Shown: positions 54,085 through 62,512 of the stretch, piece after piece
Position numbering within the stretch: the first letter of the stretch is position 1
Layout: each line of letters begins with the position of its first letter
DNA from: Bradyrhizobium sp. CCGB12
GTDB lineage: Bacteria > Pseudomonadota > Alphaproteobacteria > Rhizobiales > Xanthobacteraceae
Length of the DNA stretch: 64,000 nt
Assembly (NCBI RefSeq): GCF_024199845.1
Contig: NZ_JANADO010000001.1
Location: forward strand, 4,402,001-4,466,000
Direction: 5' to 3'
The notes under the pieces: model-generated
Told to the model about the DNA's origin: nothing
The model's input: only the letters and a program-made list of their open reading frames with translations
The model's database searches: none
Position numbers and translations under genes: made by a program

Positions 54085-55236
54085 TCACGCCTTGATCGGG
54101 GCGACGTCGATCCATCGCCGCTCCTTCCAGCTCTTCAGCGCGCATTCGGCGAGCTGCACGCCCTTGGCGCCTTCGAGCAGCGTGAACTTGTAGGGCGCAT
54201 CTTCGTAGACGTGGCGGATGAACATCTCCCACTGCTCCCTAAAGCCGTTGTCGTAGGTAACGTTGTCGGGCAGCTTCTGCCAGTCGCCGTAGAAATCATG
54301 CAGCCGCTTCTCGTCGGGATTCCAGACCGGACGGGGCGTCGCCTGCCGCGCCTGAATCATGCAGTCGGTGAGGCCCGCGACCGCCGAGCCATGCGTGCCG
54401 TCGACCTGGAAGGTAACGAGATCGTCGCGATAGACGCGGGTGACCCAGGACATGTTGATGTGGGCGATGACGCCGCCTTCGAGCTGAAAGGTCGCGTAGG
54501 CGGAATCGTCCGCGGTCGCCTTATACGTCTTGCCCTGCTCGTCGAAACGCTCGGGAATGTCGGTGTTGCCGATGCAGACCACGCTCTGGACGTTGCCGAA
54601 GAGGTTGTCGAGCACGTAACGCCAGTGGCAGACCATGTCCAGGATGATGCCGCCGCCGTCCTCGTCGCGATAGTTCCAGGACGGGCGCTGCGCCTCCTGC
54701 CAGCCGCCTTCGAAGACCCAATAGCCGAACTCGCCGCGCACGGAGAGAATGCGGCCGAAGAAACCGGAGTCGCGCAGGAAGGCGATCTTCTTCAGGCCGG
54801 GCAGGAACAGCTTGTCTTGCACCGTGCCGTGCTTGACGCCCTTGGCATTGGCGAGCTTCACGACTTCGAGAGCCTCTTCAAAATTCGTCGCGATCGGCTT
54901 CTCACAATAGACGTGCTTGCCGGCGTTGATGGCCTGGGTCAGCAGACCGGGCCGCGCCTGCGTGGTCGCGGCGTCGAAGAACATGGTGTCGTTCTTGTCG
55001 GCGAGCGCCGCATCGAGGTCGGTGGTCCAGCGCGTGATGTTGTAGCGCTTGGCGAGCGCCTCGACCTTCTCGGCGCTGCGGCCGACCAGGATCGGATCGG
55101 GCATCACGCGATCGCCGTTGTTCAAGCGGACGCCGCCCTGTTCGCGGATCGCGACGATCGAGCGGATCAGATGCTGGTTGAGCCCCATGCGGCCGGTGAC
55201 GCCGTTCATGATGAGGCCGAGGCGCTGCGTGGTCAT
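54085..55236 (-). CDS. Gfo/Idh/MocA family oxidoreductase
   Basis: Product of 383 residues. The N-terminal Rossmann domain begins RLGLIMNGVTGRMGLNQHLIRSI, has PILVGRSAEKVEALAKRYN, the family EKP motif in HVYCEKPIATNFEEALEVVKLA, and the C-terminal domain continues GGGIILDMVCHWRYVLDNLFG, where the family's conserved His occurs. Such enzymes oxidise or reduce a sugar hydroxyl with NAD(P). The ATG overlaps the stop of the enolase-superfamily gene (55233-55236), indicating coupled translation and a shared pathway. The substrate is not predictable. Confidence 0.88.
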   Translation of the reverse strand: MTTQRLGLIMNGVTGRMGLNQHLIRSIVAIREQGGVRLNNGDRVMPDPILVGRSAEKVEALAKRYNITRWTTDLDAALADKNDTMFFDAATTQARPGLLTQAINAGKHVYCEKPIATNFEEALEVVKLANAKGVKHGTVQDKLFLPGLKKIAFLRDSGFFGRILSVRGEFGYWVFEGGWQEAQRPSWNYRDEDGGGIILDMVCHWRYVLDNLFGNVQSVVCIGNTDIPERFDEQGKTYKATADDSAYATFQLEGGVIAHINMSWVTRVYRDDLVTFQVDGTHGSAVAGLTDCMIQARQATPRPVWNPDEKRLHDFYGDWQKLPDNVTYDNGFREQWEMFIRHVYEDAPYKFTLLEGAKGVQLAECALKSWKERRWIDVAPIKA

Positions 55237-56630
55237 GCCAGATACTCCTGAAGTGATGTTGGCTGTTCGAGCGGACGAAGCGCCGACCAGTCGGGATGGA
55301 CCGACGTCGCAAAGCCCGCAACATTGAGCGACCCCGTCAGGAGACCGCCGTCGTGAATGGCGAGGCGGATGCCCTGCCCGGCGTCGGCATAGAGATCGGG
55401 GTGTGCGGCCGCGAAGGCCGCAGCATCAGCGGCAGGCGTCTCGCCGAAACCGTCGACATAGTGGTGGCCATTGCGCTCGGCGTGGGTGACACCGATGAAG
55501 GCGCCGAGCGCGAGGTCCTGCTGCACGGCAAGGCCAGCCTGGCAGGTGAGATCCTCGCCGGTCACGAAAAAGGTTTCCGCGCCGGTCGTCCATTTCGCCG
55601 CGCGGGTTGCATTAAGAATCGACTTGTAGAGACCCTTGCAGGATTTCGAGGAGATGCCGCGATAGCCGAGGGCCCGCGCTGCCGGAAACGCGTCGTAGGA
55701 ATCGTCCGCTTCGTCGATGGTGAAGCCGTACGCGGCCAGAGAACCCAGCGGCGACTGCCGTGTGATGTCGCGCGGCATGGGCTGCTCGACATAGAGCAGT
55801 CGCGAAGCGATCGGGCGCAATGCGGGATCACGGTCGAACCGATCCATCAGCGCGCCCAGCGCCGCAAGATCGGCGTACTGCTCATTCGCATCGAGCGTCA
55901 CCTTGTAGGCGCGCCCAAGCGTATCGAGTTCCTTGCCGATCCGCGCCAGCCGCGCCGCATCGGAGGCGGGATCGCCCGACAGCTTCAGCTTGAAGTAATT
56001 CGCATCTGCATTCTCGCGTGCGTCGGCGACGCCACCCTCACCTTCGACGGTATCGTCGAGGCCAACGGTATGCCTGATGGCAACACGCGGCAGTGGCTTG
56101 CGGCCGGCAAGAAACGTGGCGACGTCCGCGTCCTTCAGGTCAGGCGAAAGCCGCGCATCGATGCCGGCAATGTTACCGGCTATCCCGTCGAAGAAACTGG
56201 TGTCGGCTGCGCGCAAGAGCGCATCGAGGATCGCCTTGTCGATTTCCGCCGGGCCATAAGCCGCGGCGAGTGCCGGAATGTTCTTGTTCGCACAGGTCGC
56301 GACCTGCGCACCGATGCTCAAGGCGTGCAGATCGAACGCGGTGAGATATCCGGTCCGGGCCAGATAGAGACCACGCGCGATCTCCAACGAGCGTCGCAGA
56401 CCGTCGACCGTCTGCGCCGGCGAAAGCTCCGGCCGCTTGTCGAACCATTTTGGCACCAGCAGCTCGGCGCTGGCACCGACCGCACTTCCCCGACCCTCGA
56501 CCTCGATCTCGACCCGCACGAACAGCTGCGGCGTCGCATTGATCGTGATTGCGCCAAAGCGGAACGGCCGCGCGAACTGCACGGGACGTTCGAAGAAGGC
56601 GATATCTCGCAACTTCAGGCGCGGCGCCAT
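55233..56630 (-). CDS. enolase-superfamily enzyme (mandelate racemase/MLE-like)
   Basis: Product of 465 residues. The C-terminal barrel has the catalytic set of the muconate lactonising/mandelate racemase groups: the KxK pair Lys214/Lys216 (YFKLKLSG), metal ligands Asp247 (VTLDANEQY), Glu282 (YVEQPMP) and Asp306-Glu307 (FTIDEADDSY), and the opposite base Lys329/Lys332 (SSKSCKG). The N-terminal capping part and the long FVTGEDLTCQAGLAVQQDLALGAFIG stretch are distinctive. The usual reactions are dehydration or racemisation of acid sugars. It starts 4 bases after the ATPase stop, linking it to the importer, and overlaps the Gfo/Idh start. Confidence 0.85.
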   Translation of the reverse strand: MAPRLKLRDIAFFERPVQFARPFRFGAITINATPQLFVRVEIEVEGRGSAVGASAELLVPKWFDKRPELSPAQTVDGLRRSLEIARGLYLARTGYLTAFDLHALSIGAQVATCANKNIPALAAAYGPAEIDKAILDALLRAADTSFFDGIAGNIAGIDARLSPDLKDADVATFLAGRKPLPRVAIRHTVGLDDTVEGEGGVADARENADANYFKLKLSGDPASDAARLARIGKELDTLGRAYKVTLDANEQYADLAALGALMDRFDRDPALRPIASRLLYVEQPMPRDITRQSPLGSLAAYGFTIDEADDSYDAFPAARALGYRGISSKSCKGLYKSILNATRAAKWTTGAETFFVTGEDLTCQAGLAVQQDLALGAFIGVTHAERNGHHYVDGFGETPAADAAAFAAAHPDLYADAGQGIRLAIHDGGLLTGSLNVAGFATSVHPDWSALRPLEQPTSLQEYLA

Positions 56631-56634
56631 GGCT

Positions 56635-57483
56635 TTAGTCCAGAGAACCTTGCGAAAAAAAGTGCTTGCGGATGCGCTGCACCAGTTCGGTGAAGACAGG
56701 GTCGGCCATCACGTCGAGCGAGCGCGGGCGCGGCAGCGGCACGTCGTAGATCGCGGCGATCGCACCGGGCCGCTCGGTCATGACAAGCACGCGGTCGGCG
56801 AGGAACACCGCCTCCGGAATCGAATGCGTGATCAGCAGCACCGTCTTCTTCGTCTCGCGCTGGATCCGCATCAATTCGACATTCATGCGTTCGCGCGTCA
56901 GCGCATCGAGCGCGCCGAACGGCTCGTCCATCAGCATGATCTTGGGATCGTGCACCAGCGCGCGGCAGATCGAGGCGCGTTGCTGCATGCCGCCGGAGAG
57001 CTGCCAGGGCAGCTTCTTCTCGAAACCTTCGAGACCGACGAGCTTCAACAGCGCCTTGGCGCGGTCGAGATATTGTTGTCGCGGCAGCCGCTTCATGTCG
57101 ATCGGCAGCATCACGTTGTTGAGGATGTTGCGCCATGGCAGCAGCAACGCGTTCTGGAAGACGATGCCGACATTGCCGTGCGGCTTCGTCACCTTCTCGC
57201 CCTCGACCAGGACCTCGCCTGATGTCGGCGGCAGCAATCCCGAGATCAGCTTGAGCAGGGTGGACTTGCCGCAACCGCTTGGGCCGACGACGACGAAGAA
57301 CTCGCCGTCGTTGATGTGGAAGTCGAGCGGCCGCAGCGACGGCACGTCGCCGTCGCGCGTCCGATAGGTCTTGGACACGCCTGACAGTTTTATGCCCGAC
57401 GCATCGCCGGCAGCCCGGTCGCTCACCAGTCTCAGATGTGCGGCCGGCTGCGCGGTTTCGCTCATGATCGTCGCAGGTTTCAC
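56635..57483 (-). CDS. ABC transporter ATPase (SsuB/TauB-type)
   Basis: Product of 282 residues from the GTG at 57481-57483, which overlaps the binding-protein stop as GTGA; an ATG six codons later is possible. It has Walker A GPSGCGKS, Q-loop VFQNALLLPW, signature LSGGMQQRA, Walker B IMLMDEPFGALD and ITHSIPEAVFLADRV, which is typical of the nitrate/sulfonate/taurine importer ATPases. It energises the permease at 58545-59354 together with the NMT1-like binding protein. The three genes form one importer. Confidence 0.9.
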   Translation of the reverse strand: MKPATIMSETAQPAAHLRLVSDRAAGDASGIKLSGVSKTYRTRDGDVPSLRPLDFHINDGEFFVVVGPSGCGKSTLLKLISGLLPPTSGEVLVEGEKVTKPHGNVGIVFQNALLLPWRNILNNVMLPIDMKRLPRQQYLDRAKALLKLVGLEGFEKKLPWQLSGGMQQRASICRALVHDPKIMLMDEPFGALDALTRERMNVELMRIQRETKKTVLLITHSIPEAVFLADRVLVMTERPGAIAAIYDVPLPRPRSLDVMADPVFTELVQRIRKHFFSQGSLD

Positions 57484-58472
57484 GAGCCACTCTTCGGCAA
57501 ATAGTCGTTAGTGTAGAAGGCCTTCGGGTTCTCCTTGGCCTTGGCGTCGAGGCCGCCATATTCGACCATCAGATTGACCGAGTCCGTCATGTTCTGGTCG
57601 GTGACCTGGAACGGCCGCTTGCTCTTGGTCTCCGCGGTCCGGTAGAGCGGAATGGTCAGCTCAAAGCCCTGGGTCAGCGTATCGATCTTGCCGCCCTTGG
57701 GGTTGGCATCGAGGATCGCCTGCGCCGCCGCCTTCGGCTCCTTCTCGGCGGCTTCGACCGCCTTGGTGGTCGCCGACATGAAGCGGCGGACGAGATCGGC
57801 ATTGGCCTTCACATAGTCGACGTTGGCGATGATGCCCGACGACACCATGTTGATGCCGTAGTCGGCGAACTTGATCGGGTAGACGTCCTTGCCGGTGGCG
57901 TCCTTGATCTTCATCGACTGGTCCATGACGTAGCCGAGCAAGAGGTCGGCCTGGCCATTGATGACGGCGTTGAGCTTGGTCTGGCCGTCGCCTGCAACGG
58001 TCTTGAAGTCACTCTCTTTCAGGCCGGTCTTCTTCAGGAACAGCGGCCAGATCTGGGTCATGGAGTCGGCCGGCGTGATCGCCACCGTCTTGCCCTTGAT
58101 GTCCTCGGGCTTCCTGATGTTCTTGTCGACCAAGCCCATGGCGGACATCGGTGAGGTCTGGAGCAGCACGCCGGTGGCGACCACGGGCGCCCCCTTGATC
58201 GCGGCGCGCATCATGGTGGGGACGTCGACATAGCCGAAGTCCGCGGTCTTGGCGGCAACGGCCTGCGTGGTCGCTGCCGAGCCGCGGCCTTCCTGGATCT
58301 CGAGGTCGATGCCTTCGGCCGCGTAAATGCCCTTGGCCTTGCCGTAATAGAACGGCGCGTGCTCGCCATAAACGTACCAGTTCAGCATCAGCACGACCTT
58401 GTCGGCCGCCTGTGCCGGCATGGCCGCAAAGGTCATCAGCACCGCCGAGACAACCCCTATCCACCGCTTCAT
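57480..58472 (-). CDS. NMT1/THI5-like ABC transporter substrate-binding protein
   Basis: Product of 330 residues with a signal peptide (MKRWIGVVSAVLMTFAAMPAQA). The mature start DKVVLMLNWYVYGEHAPFYYGKAKGIYAAEGIDLEIQEGRGSAATTQAVAAKTADFGYVDVPTMMRAA is the NMT1/THI5-like fold that binds pyrimidines, aromatic sulfonates, phthalate and similar compounds. The ligand is unknown. GGGAGA stands before the ATG at 58470-58472; a GTG two codons upstream is less likely. The genes downstream suggest a sugar-acid-like or small aromatic substrate. Confidence 0.88.
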   Translation of the reverse strand: MKRWIGVVSAVLMTFAAMPAQAADKVVLMLNWYVYGEHAPFYYGKAKGIYAAEGIDLEIQEGRGSAATTQAVAAKTADFGYVDVPTMMRAAIKGAPVVATGVLLQTSPMSAMGLVDKNIRKPEDIKGKTVAITPADSMTQIWPLFLKKTGLKESDFKTVAGDGQTKLNAVINGQADLLLGYVMDQSMKIKDATGKDVYPIKFADYGINMVSSGIIANVDYVKANADLVRRFMSATTKAVEAAEKEPKAAAQAILDANPKGGKIDTLTQGFELTIPLYRTAETKSKRPFQVTDQNMTDSVNLMVEYGGLDAKAKENPKAFYTNDYLPKSGS

Positions 58473-58544
58473 CGTCACTCTCCCTTGTCGTTGTTGCGTC
58501 GGCCGTTGGTGGCCGTTCGTTGCTTCGCTTCAGAGCCGAAATGC

Positions 58545-59354
58545 TCAAGAGGCGAAAATCACGTCCTCGCGCTGGCTGACATGCCAGGGAATGACCAGCT
58601 TCTCGATCCGGTCGACGACCCAGAACAGCACCACGCCGAGCAGCGCCAGGATCACCAGCGCCGCGAACATGGTCGGCAGGTCGAAGGTGCCGATCGAGCG
58701 CTGCATCACATAGCCGATGCCGGAATTGGAGCCGACGAACTCGCCGACGACGGCGCCGACCACAGCAAGCGTCACCGACACTTTCAGCCCTGAGAAGATC
58801 GCCGGCAGCGCATGCGGCAGGTTCACCGCACGGAATACCTGGAAGCGGCTGCCCTGCATGGCGCGGGCGAGATCGACCATGTCAGGATCGACCGACTTGA
58901 AGCCCTGCACCGCGGAGACCACCACGGGGAAGAAGCCGAGCAGGAACGCCGAAATCACCTTGGGGATGATGCCGAAGCCGAACCACACCACGAACAGCGG
59001 CGCGATCGCGATCTTCGGCACGGATTGCGAGAACACCAGCAGCGGGTAGACGTAGCTCTCCACCGTCTTCGAGCCCGCAATCAACATCGCGACGGGAATG
59101 CCGAACAGCGCCGACAGCAGGAAACCGCAGACGGTCGCATAGGTGGTCGGCCAGGACTGGCGCAGCAGTTCCGGCCATTCGGTGCGCAGCACGGCGACGA
59201 CATCGAGCGGGGCCGGGATCTGGTAGGCGGGAATCTTGAACAGCCGGATCGCGAGATCCCAGGCGACGACGATGAAGACGAGGAACAAGAACGGCCGAAT
59301 CCAGGCCGCATTCAGCATCTTGGACACCGCACTCTGCGGCTTCAACTCAGCCAC
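58545..59354 (-). CDS. ABC transporter permease (SsuC/TauC-type)
   Basis: Product of 269 residues with about six spans, beginning WIRPFLFLVFIVVAWDLAIRLF. The coupling loop is LARAMQGSRFQVFRAVNLPHALPAIFSGLKVSVTLAVVGAVVGEF, with the EAA-type motif and the conserved GxxVGE of the SsuC group. It is the first gene of the operon read from the intergenic region at 59355-59649. The family is made of single-permease homodimers, consistent with one permease gene here. Confidence 0.9.
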   Translation of the reverse strand: MAELKPQSAVSKMLNAAWIRPFLFLVFIVVAWDLAIRLFKIPAYQIPAPLDVVAVLRTEWPELLRQSWPTTYATVCGFLLSALFGIPVAMLIAGSKTVESYVYPLLVFSQSVPKIAIAPLFVVWFGFGIIPKVISAFLLGFFPVVVSAVQGFKSVDPDMVDLARAMQGSRFQVFRAVNLPHALPAIFSGLKVSVTLAVVGAVVGEFVGSNSGIGYVMQRSIGTFDLPTMFAALVILALLGVVLFWVVDRIEKLVIPWHVSQREDVIFAS

Positions 59355-59649
59355 GTCTCACTCCCGGCATTTCTTCTTCGTTCGGGAGAGAAATTAACCC
59401 GTTGGATAAATACTGTCCAGAGCTTTCCCTGTGACGTTTTGCGCCGGGTTCCGCATGTTCGGTGTCCCTTGAGGACCGAGGGCCGTACCAAATCACAGGT
59501 GTCGCCCCGGCCTAGTGCGCAATTGCGCACGGGGGGCCGGGACCCATCACCCCAGGGAGGAGTTTGGCGAAGACTGGTCGTTCGGGATTGGCATCACGCG
59601 GTATGGATCCCGGCCTCCGCCGGGACGACGAACACGAAGACAGCGCGCC
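59355..59649. other. intergenic region with two repeat elements and probable promoter
   Basis: 295 bases upstream of the catabolic operon. It contains the perfect 16-bp palindrome GTGCGCAATTGCGCAC (59515-59530) followed by GGGGGGCCGGGACCCAT, and TGGATCCCGGCCTCCGCCGGGACGACGA at 59605-59632. These are further short intergenic repeats of the kind common in this genus. No gene is seen. Confidence 0.65.
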
Positions 59650-60363
59650 TTACGCCGTCTGAACCACCGTCGCGCGCGACTTCGGCTCTTTCGCGATCTC
59701 GAACAGCGCCACGGACTGTCCCGTCAGCGCGGCGAGCACGAGGCCGATCATGTGCGCGAGCCGCTCATCCTTGGCCTTCTTGTCCAGCAAATCGCGGCCG
59801 AAGATCACGCTGAGCGTCGCCGAGTTCGAGAGGTAGAAGAAACAGAGGCCGGCGATGGAGATGTAGAGCTGCACCGGATCGACAGCGACCTGGAAGTCGC
59901 CGCTGTCGACACCACGGCGCACCACGGTGCGGATCATCTCGACGAAAGGCGAGTGCATCGACTTGACCTTGGTCGAGCGCTTCAGGTGCTTTGCCCGCGC
60001 GAGGTTCTCGGTCTGGAGCAGCGACAGGAATTCGGGATTGCGCAGGAAGTAATTCCAGGTGAACTCGATCAGGCGCCTGATGGCCTCGGGCGGATCGAGA
60101 TGTTCGAGATCGAGCCCCCGCTCCTCGCTGCGGATTTTGTCATAGGCGCCTTCGAGCACCGCGAGGTAAAGCTCGTCCTTGTTGCCGACATGGTAGTACA
60201 GCATGCGCTTGTTGGCGCCGGCTTTCGCCGCGATGCGGTCGACGCGCGCGCCGGCGAGGCCATGGGCGGAGAACTCCTGCTTGGCGGCTTCGAGAATGCG
60301 CAGCCGCATCCCCTCGGGGTCGCGCTGCCATTTCAGAGTTCGCTTTGCCTTCGCTGTCGCCAA
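59650..60363 (-). CDS. TetR family transcriptional regulator
   Basis: Product of 237 residues if the TTG at 60363 is used; the ATG 18 codons later (MRLRILEAA) is the alternative, with only a short N-terminal arm. The helix-turn-helix is RLRILEAAKQEFSAHGLAGARVDRIAAKAGANKRMLYYHVGNKDELYLAVLE, typical of TetR. The rest is a helical ligand domain with HSPFVEMIRTVVRRGVDSGDFQVAVDPVQLYISIAGLCFFYLSNS. It stands directly upstream of the importer-catabolic operon and is read in the same direction, so it may regulate that operon. A palindrome upstream (60394-60408) could be its operator. Confidence 0.82.
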   Translation of the reverse strand: MATAKAKRTLKWQRDPEGMRLRILEAAKQEFSAHGLAGARVDRIAAKAGANKRMLYYHVGNKDELYLAVLEGAYDKIRSEERGLDLEHLDPPEAIRRLIEFTWNYFLRNPEFLSLLQTENLARAKHLKRSTKVKSMHSPFVEMIRTVVRRGVDSGDFQVAVDPVQLYISIAGLCFFYLSNSATLSVIFGRDLLDKKAKDERLAHMIGLVLAALTGQSVALFEIAKEPKSRATVVQTA

Positions 60364-60393
60364 ACCGGGTGCTCGCTGGGTGCTCGTCTAGAT

Positions 60394-60408
60394 CGCATTT
60401 ATCATGCG
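60394..60408. promoter_or_regulatory. candidate TetR operator
   Basis: CGCAT-TTATC-ATGCG is a perfect 5-bp inverted repeat 31 bases upstream of the TTG start of the TetR gene. Its placement fits autoregulation. The arms are short, so chance is possible. Confidence 0.35.
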
Positions 60409-60428
60409 CGCGGCCCGCCGCATAGTTT

Positions 60429-60515
60429 CGTCATTGCGAGCGCAGCGAAGCAATCCAGACTGCCGCCGCGGTGACGGCCTGGATTGCTTCGTCGCAAGGG
60501 CTCCTCGCAATGACG
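60429..60515. repeat. palindromic intergenic repeat, family A copy 4
   Basis: Begins CGTCATTGCGAGCGCAGCGAAG and ends CTCCTCGCAATGACG with AAGCAATCCAG / CTGGATTGCTTCG arms. It lies between the VOC-protein gene and the TetR gene. Confidence 0.9.
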
Positions 60516-60532
60516 AGCGGAGAGAACGGTGC

Positions 60533-61381
60533 CTAATCCACCGGCTTCGGCGAGCGCTCCAGCAGCACCGTCTGGATCCCGCAGGTGCCGTTTCGGACCG
60601 TCATGATCCGCGTGCCCGGCTTGCGGCCGTTGCGCACTTCGGTGACGTCGAGTCCGCCAGCGATCAGGCGGGCACGGGTGGCGTCGATGTCGGCGACGCG
60701 CCAGCTCAGGCCCCAGAGGCGGTCATGCGCGGCATCGCCGCCCGCCACCGGGCGACGCACCACCTCGACGATCAGGTCGCCGCAGCGGAAGAACATCAGC
60801 TGCCCCCAATCCTGGTGGGAGCGGTCGAGCGCCAGATCGAGCCCGAGCCGCGCGCCGTAGAGCGCGGCGGCGCACTCGGAATCCTCCGTCGTGATCACGA
60901 CATGGTCGAGCGCGTCGATCGGCGCGATGTCGGTCGCGACCGACTTGGGACGCTCGTCGGCCAATTCGAGGAAGAACATGCGCACGCCGCGCGTGAGCTC
61001 GGTGGCGGCGCGCGTGCGCTTCCAGTGCAGCACGGCATCGGTGAGGGCATCGTTGCTTTCGACCTCGGCGATCGGATCCGGCCGCAAGGCCACCCGCTCC
61101 AGCCGGCGGTGCATCTTGCTCATGTCGGCGACACGAAAGCACAGGCTGGCGAGCACGCCTTCATGGTCGTCGAGCAGCGCGCGCATGCGATCGGCGGTGA
61201 CGCTGAAGCCGCTCGGCGCCATCAATTCGATCGTCATGTTGTCGAGGGTGAACAGCACCCGGTCGGCGCCCTCGCCGGAGTTCTGCCAGGCAGGCGCGCG
61301 CCCCAACAGCGTCTGATACGCCGCCTTCGCCGCACCGATATCCCGGACCAGCGCGACGACGTGATCGAGGCCGGTGATCAT
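60533..61381 (-). CDS. two-domain VOC (glyoxalase/dioxygenase-fold) protein
   Basis: Product of 282 residues. Two vicinal-oxygen-chelate units are seen: ITGLDHVVALVRDIGAAKAAYQTLLGRAPAW near the start, and IDALDHVVITTEDSECAAALYGARLGLDLALDRS with LMFFRCGDLIVEVVRR and GLSWRVADIDATRARLIAGG in the second half. Family members include glyoxalases, fosfomycin-resistance enzymes and extradiol dioxygenases; the metal set cannot be assigned with confidence. The ATG at 61379-61381 has GGGGGG directly upstream. It might belong functionally with the catabolic operon, but a repeat and the TetR gene lie between them. Confidence 0.82.
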   Translation of the reverse strand: MITGLDHVVALVRDIGAAKAAYQTLLGRAPAWQNSGEGADRVLFTLDNMTIELMAPSGFSVTADRMRALLDDHEGVLASLCFRVADMSKMHRRLERVALRPDPIAEVESNDALTDAVLHWKRTRAATELTRGVRMFFLELADERPKSVATDIAPIDALDHVVITTEDSECAAALYGARLGLDLALDRSHQDWGQLMFFRCGDLIVEVVRRPVAGGDAAHDRLWGLSWRVADIDATRARLIAGGLDVTEVRNGRKPGTRIMTVRNGTCGIQTVLLERSPKPVD

Positions 61382-61601
61382 CTTCCCCCCTTTTGATCGA
61401 CCCTTTATTGATCTGGAACCATGGGCCGAAATACGGCATTTGCCCGGGCTTGGCATTGCCCTGTCATGGTCGTATTCCCTGACCATGCTGACCTCAAGCG
61501 CTTCGGGCGGCGGTTTTGCGAATAATTTCAGCGATCCCTCGGCGGAACCGGTGTTAGAATAAGCGCGCCGGCCGGGACCACACGCGCATCACGGACAAGC
61601 A

Positions 61602-62495
61602 ATGCAGGCTCTCTTCATCGGACAGACCTATATCGACGTCGTCTTCATCACCGACCACATGCCGACCGGCGACGAGAAGCACGTGGCCTCGGACTACGCA
61701 GTCTCCTTCGGCGGCAACGCGGTGACGGCGGCGTTCTGCTGCGCCAAGCTCGGCATCGTGCCCGATCTCATCGCCACCGCGGCCAATGACTGGCTGGGGC
61801 GCATGTTCCAGGATATGTGCGCGAAATACGCGATCTCGCTGCACGGGCGGAAGGTGAACCAGTCCTCACTCTCCTTCATCATGCCCAAGGACGGCAAGCG
61901 CGCCATCGTCCGTTGCCGCGACGACGAGCACATTCACCCCTTCCCGATGCTCAATCTCGGCGGCTGCCGCGCACTGCATGTCGACGGCCACCAGCCGGAT
62001 GCCGCGATCCACTATGCCAAGGTGTGCCGCGAAGCCGGCATCCTGACCTCGCTCGACGGCGGCGGCCTTCGCACCAACACCCATGAGCTCTTGGAATTCA
62101 TCGACGTCGCGATCGTCGCCGAGCGCCTGTGCGAGCAGATGGATCTGACGCCGGAGAAGATGCTGGACTATCTCAAGGGCCGCGGCTGCAAGATCGGCGG
62201 TATCACCATGGGCGAGAAGGGCCTGCTCTGGTACGACGAGACGGGGACGGTCCAGGTGATGCCGGCGATGCCGATCCCGCGCGAGCGGGTGATCGACACC
62301 AACGGTGCCGGCGACGTCTTCCACGGCGCCTATGTCTATTCCTACCTCGCCCATCCCGGCAAAAGCTGGCGCGAGCATTTTGATTTTGCCCGCGCCGCCT
62401 CGACCTACAAGATCCAGCGTCTCGGCAACGAGGCCGGCTTGCCGACGCTTGTGGACATCGCAAAAGTCAGGCACGAGTTCGAGGTCAGGGTCTAG
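61602..62495 (+). CDS. PfkB family carbohydrate kinase
   Basis: Product of 297 residues. It starts MQALFIGQTYIDVVFITDHMPTGDEKHVASDYAVSFGGNAVTAAFCCAKLG, which has the N-terminal PfkB glycine motif, and carries the C-terminal signature VIDTNGAGDVFHGAYVYS with the catalytic Asp. It transfers the gamma-phosphate of ATP to a sugar or nucleoside. DLIATAANDWLGRMFQDMC and EHIHPFPMLNLGGCRALHVDGHQPDA resemble the ribokinase-like subgroup without pointing to one substrate. It is followed by a second kinase of the same family after 17 bases, so the two are probably co-transcribed. Confidence 0.87.
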   Translation: MQALFIGQTYIDVVFITDHMPTGDEKHVASDYAVSFGGNAVTAAFCCAKLGIVPDLIATAANDWLGRMFQDMCAKYAISLHGRKVNQSSLSFIMPKDGKRAIVRCRDDEHIHPFPMLNLGGCRALHVDGHQPDAAIHYAKVCREAGILTSLDGGGLRTNTHELLEFIDVAIVAERLCEQMDLTPEKMLDYLKGRGCKIGGITMGEKGLLWYDETGTVQVMPAMPIPRERVIDTNGAGDVFHGAYVYSYLAHPGKSWREHFDFARAASTYKIQRLGNEAGLPTLVDIAKVRHEFEVRV

Positions 62496-62512
62496 CATTC
62501 ACCGAGGTCATC

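Noticed and set aside
55296..56693. Plus-strand frame of 465 codons opposite the enolase-superfamily gene
   Set aside because: The minus-strand product has the full catalytic set; this frame has none.
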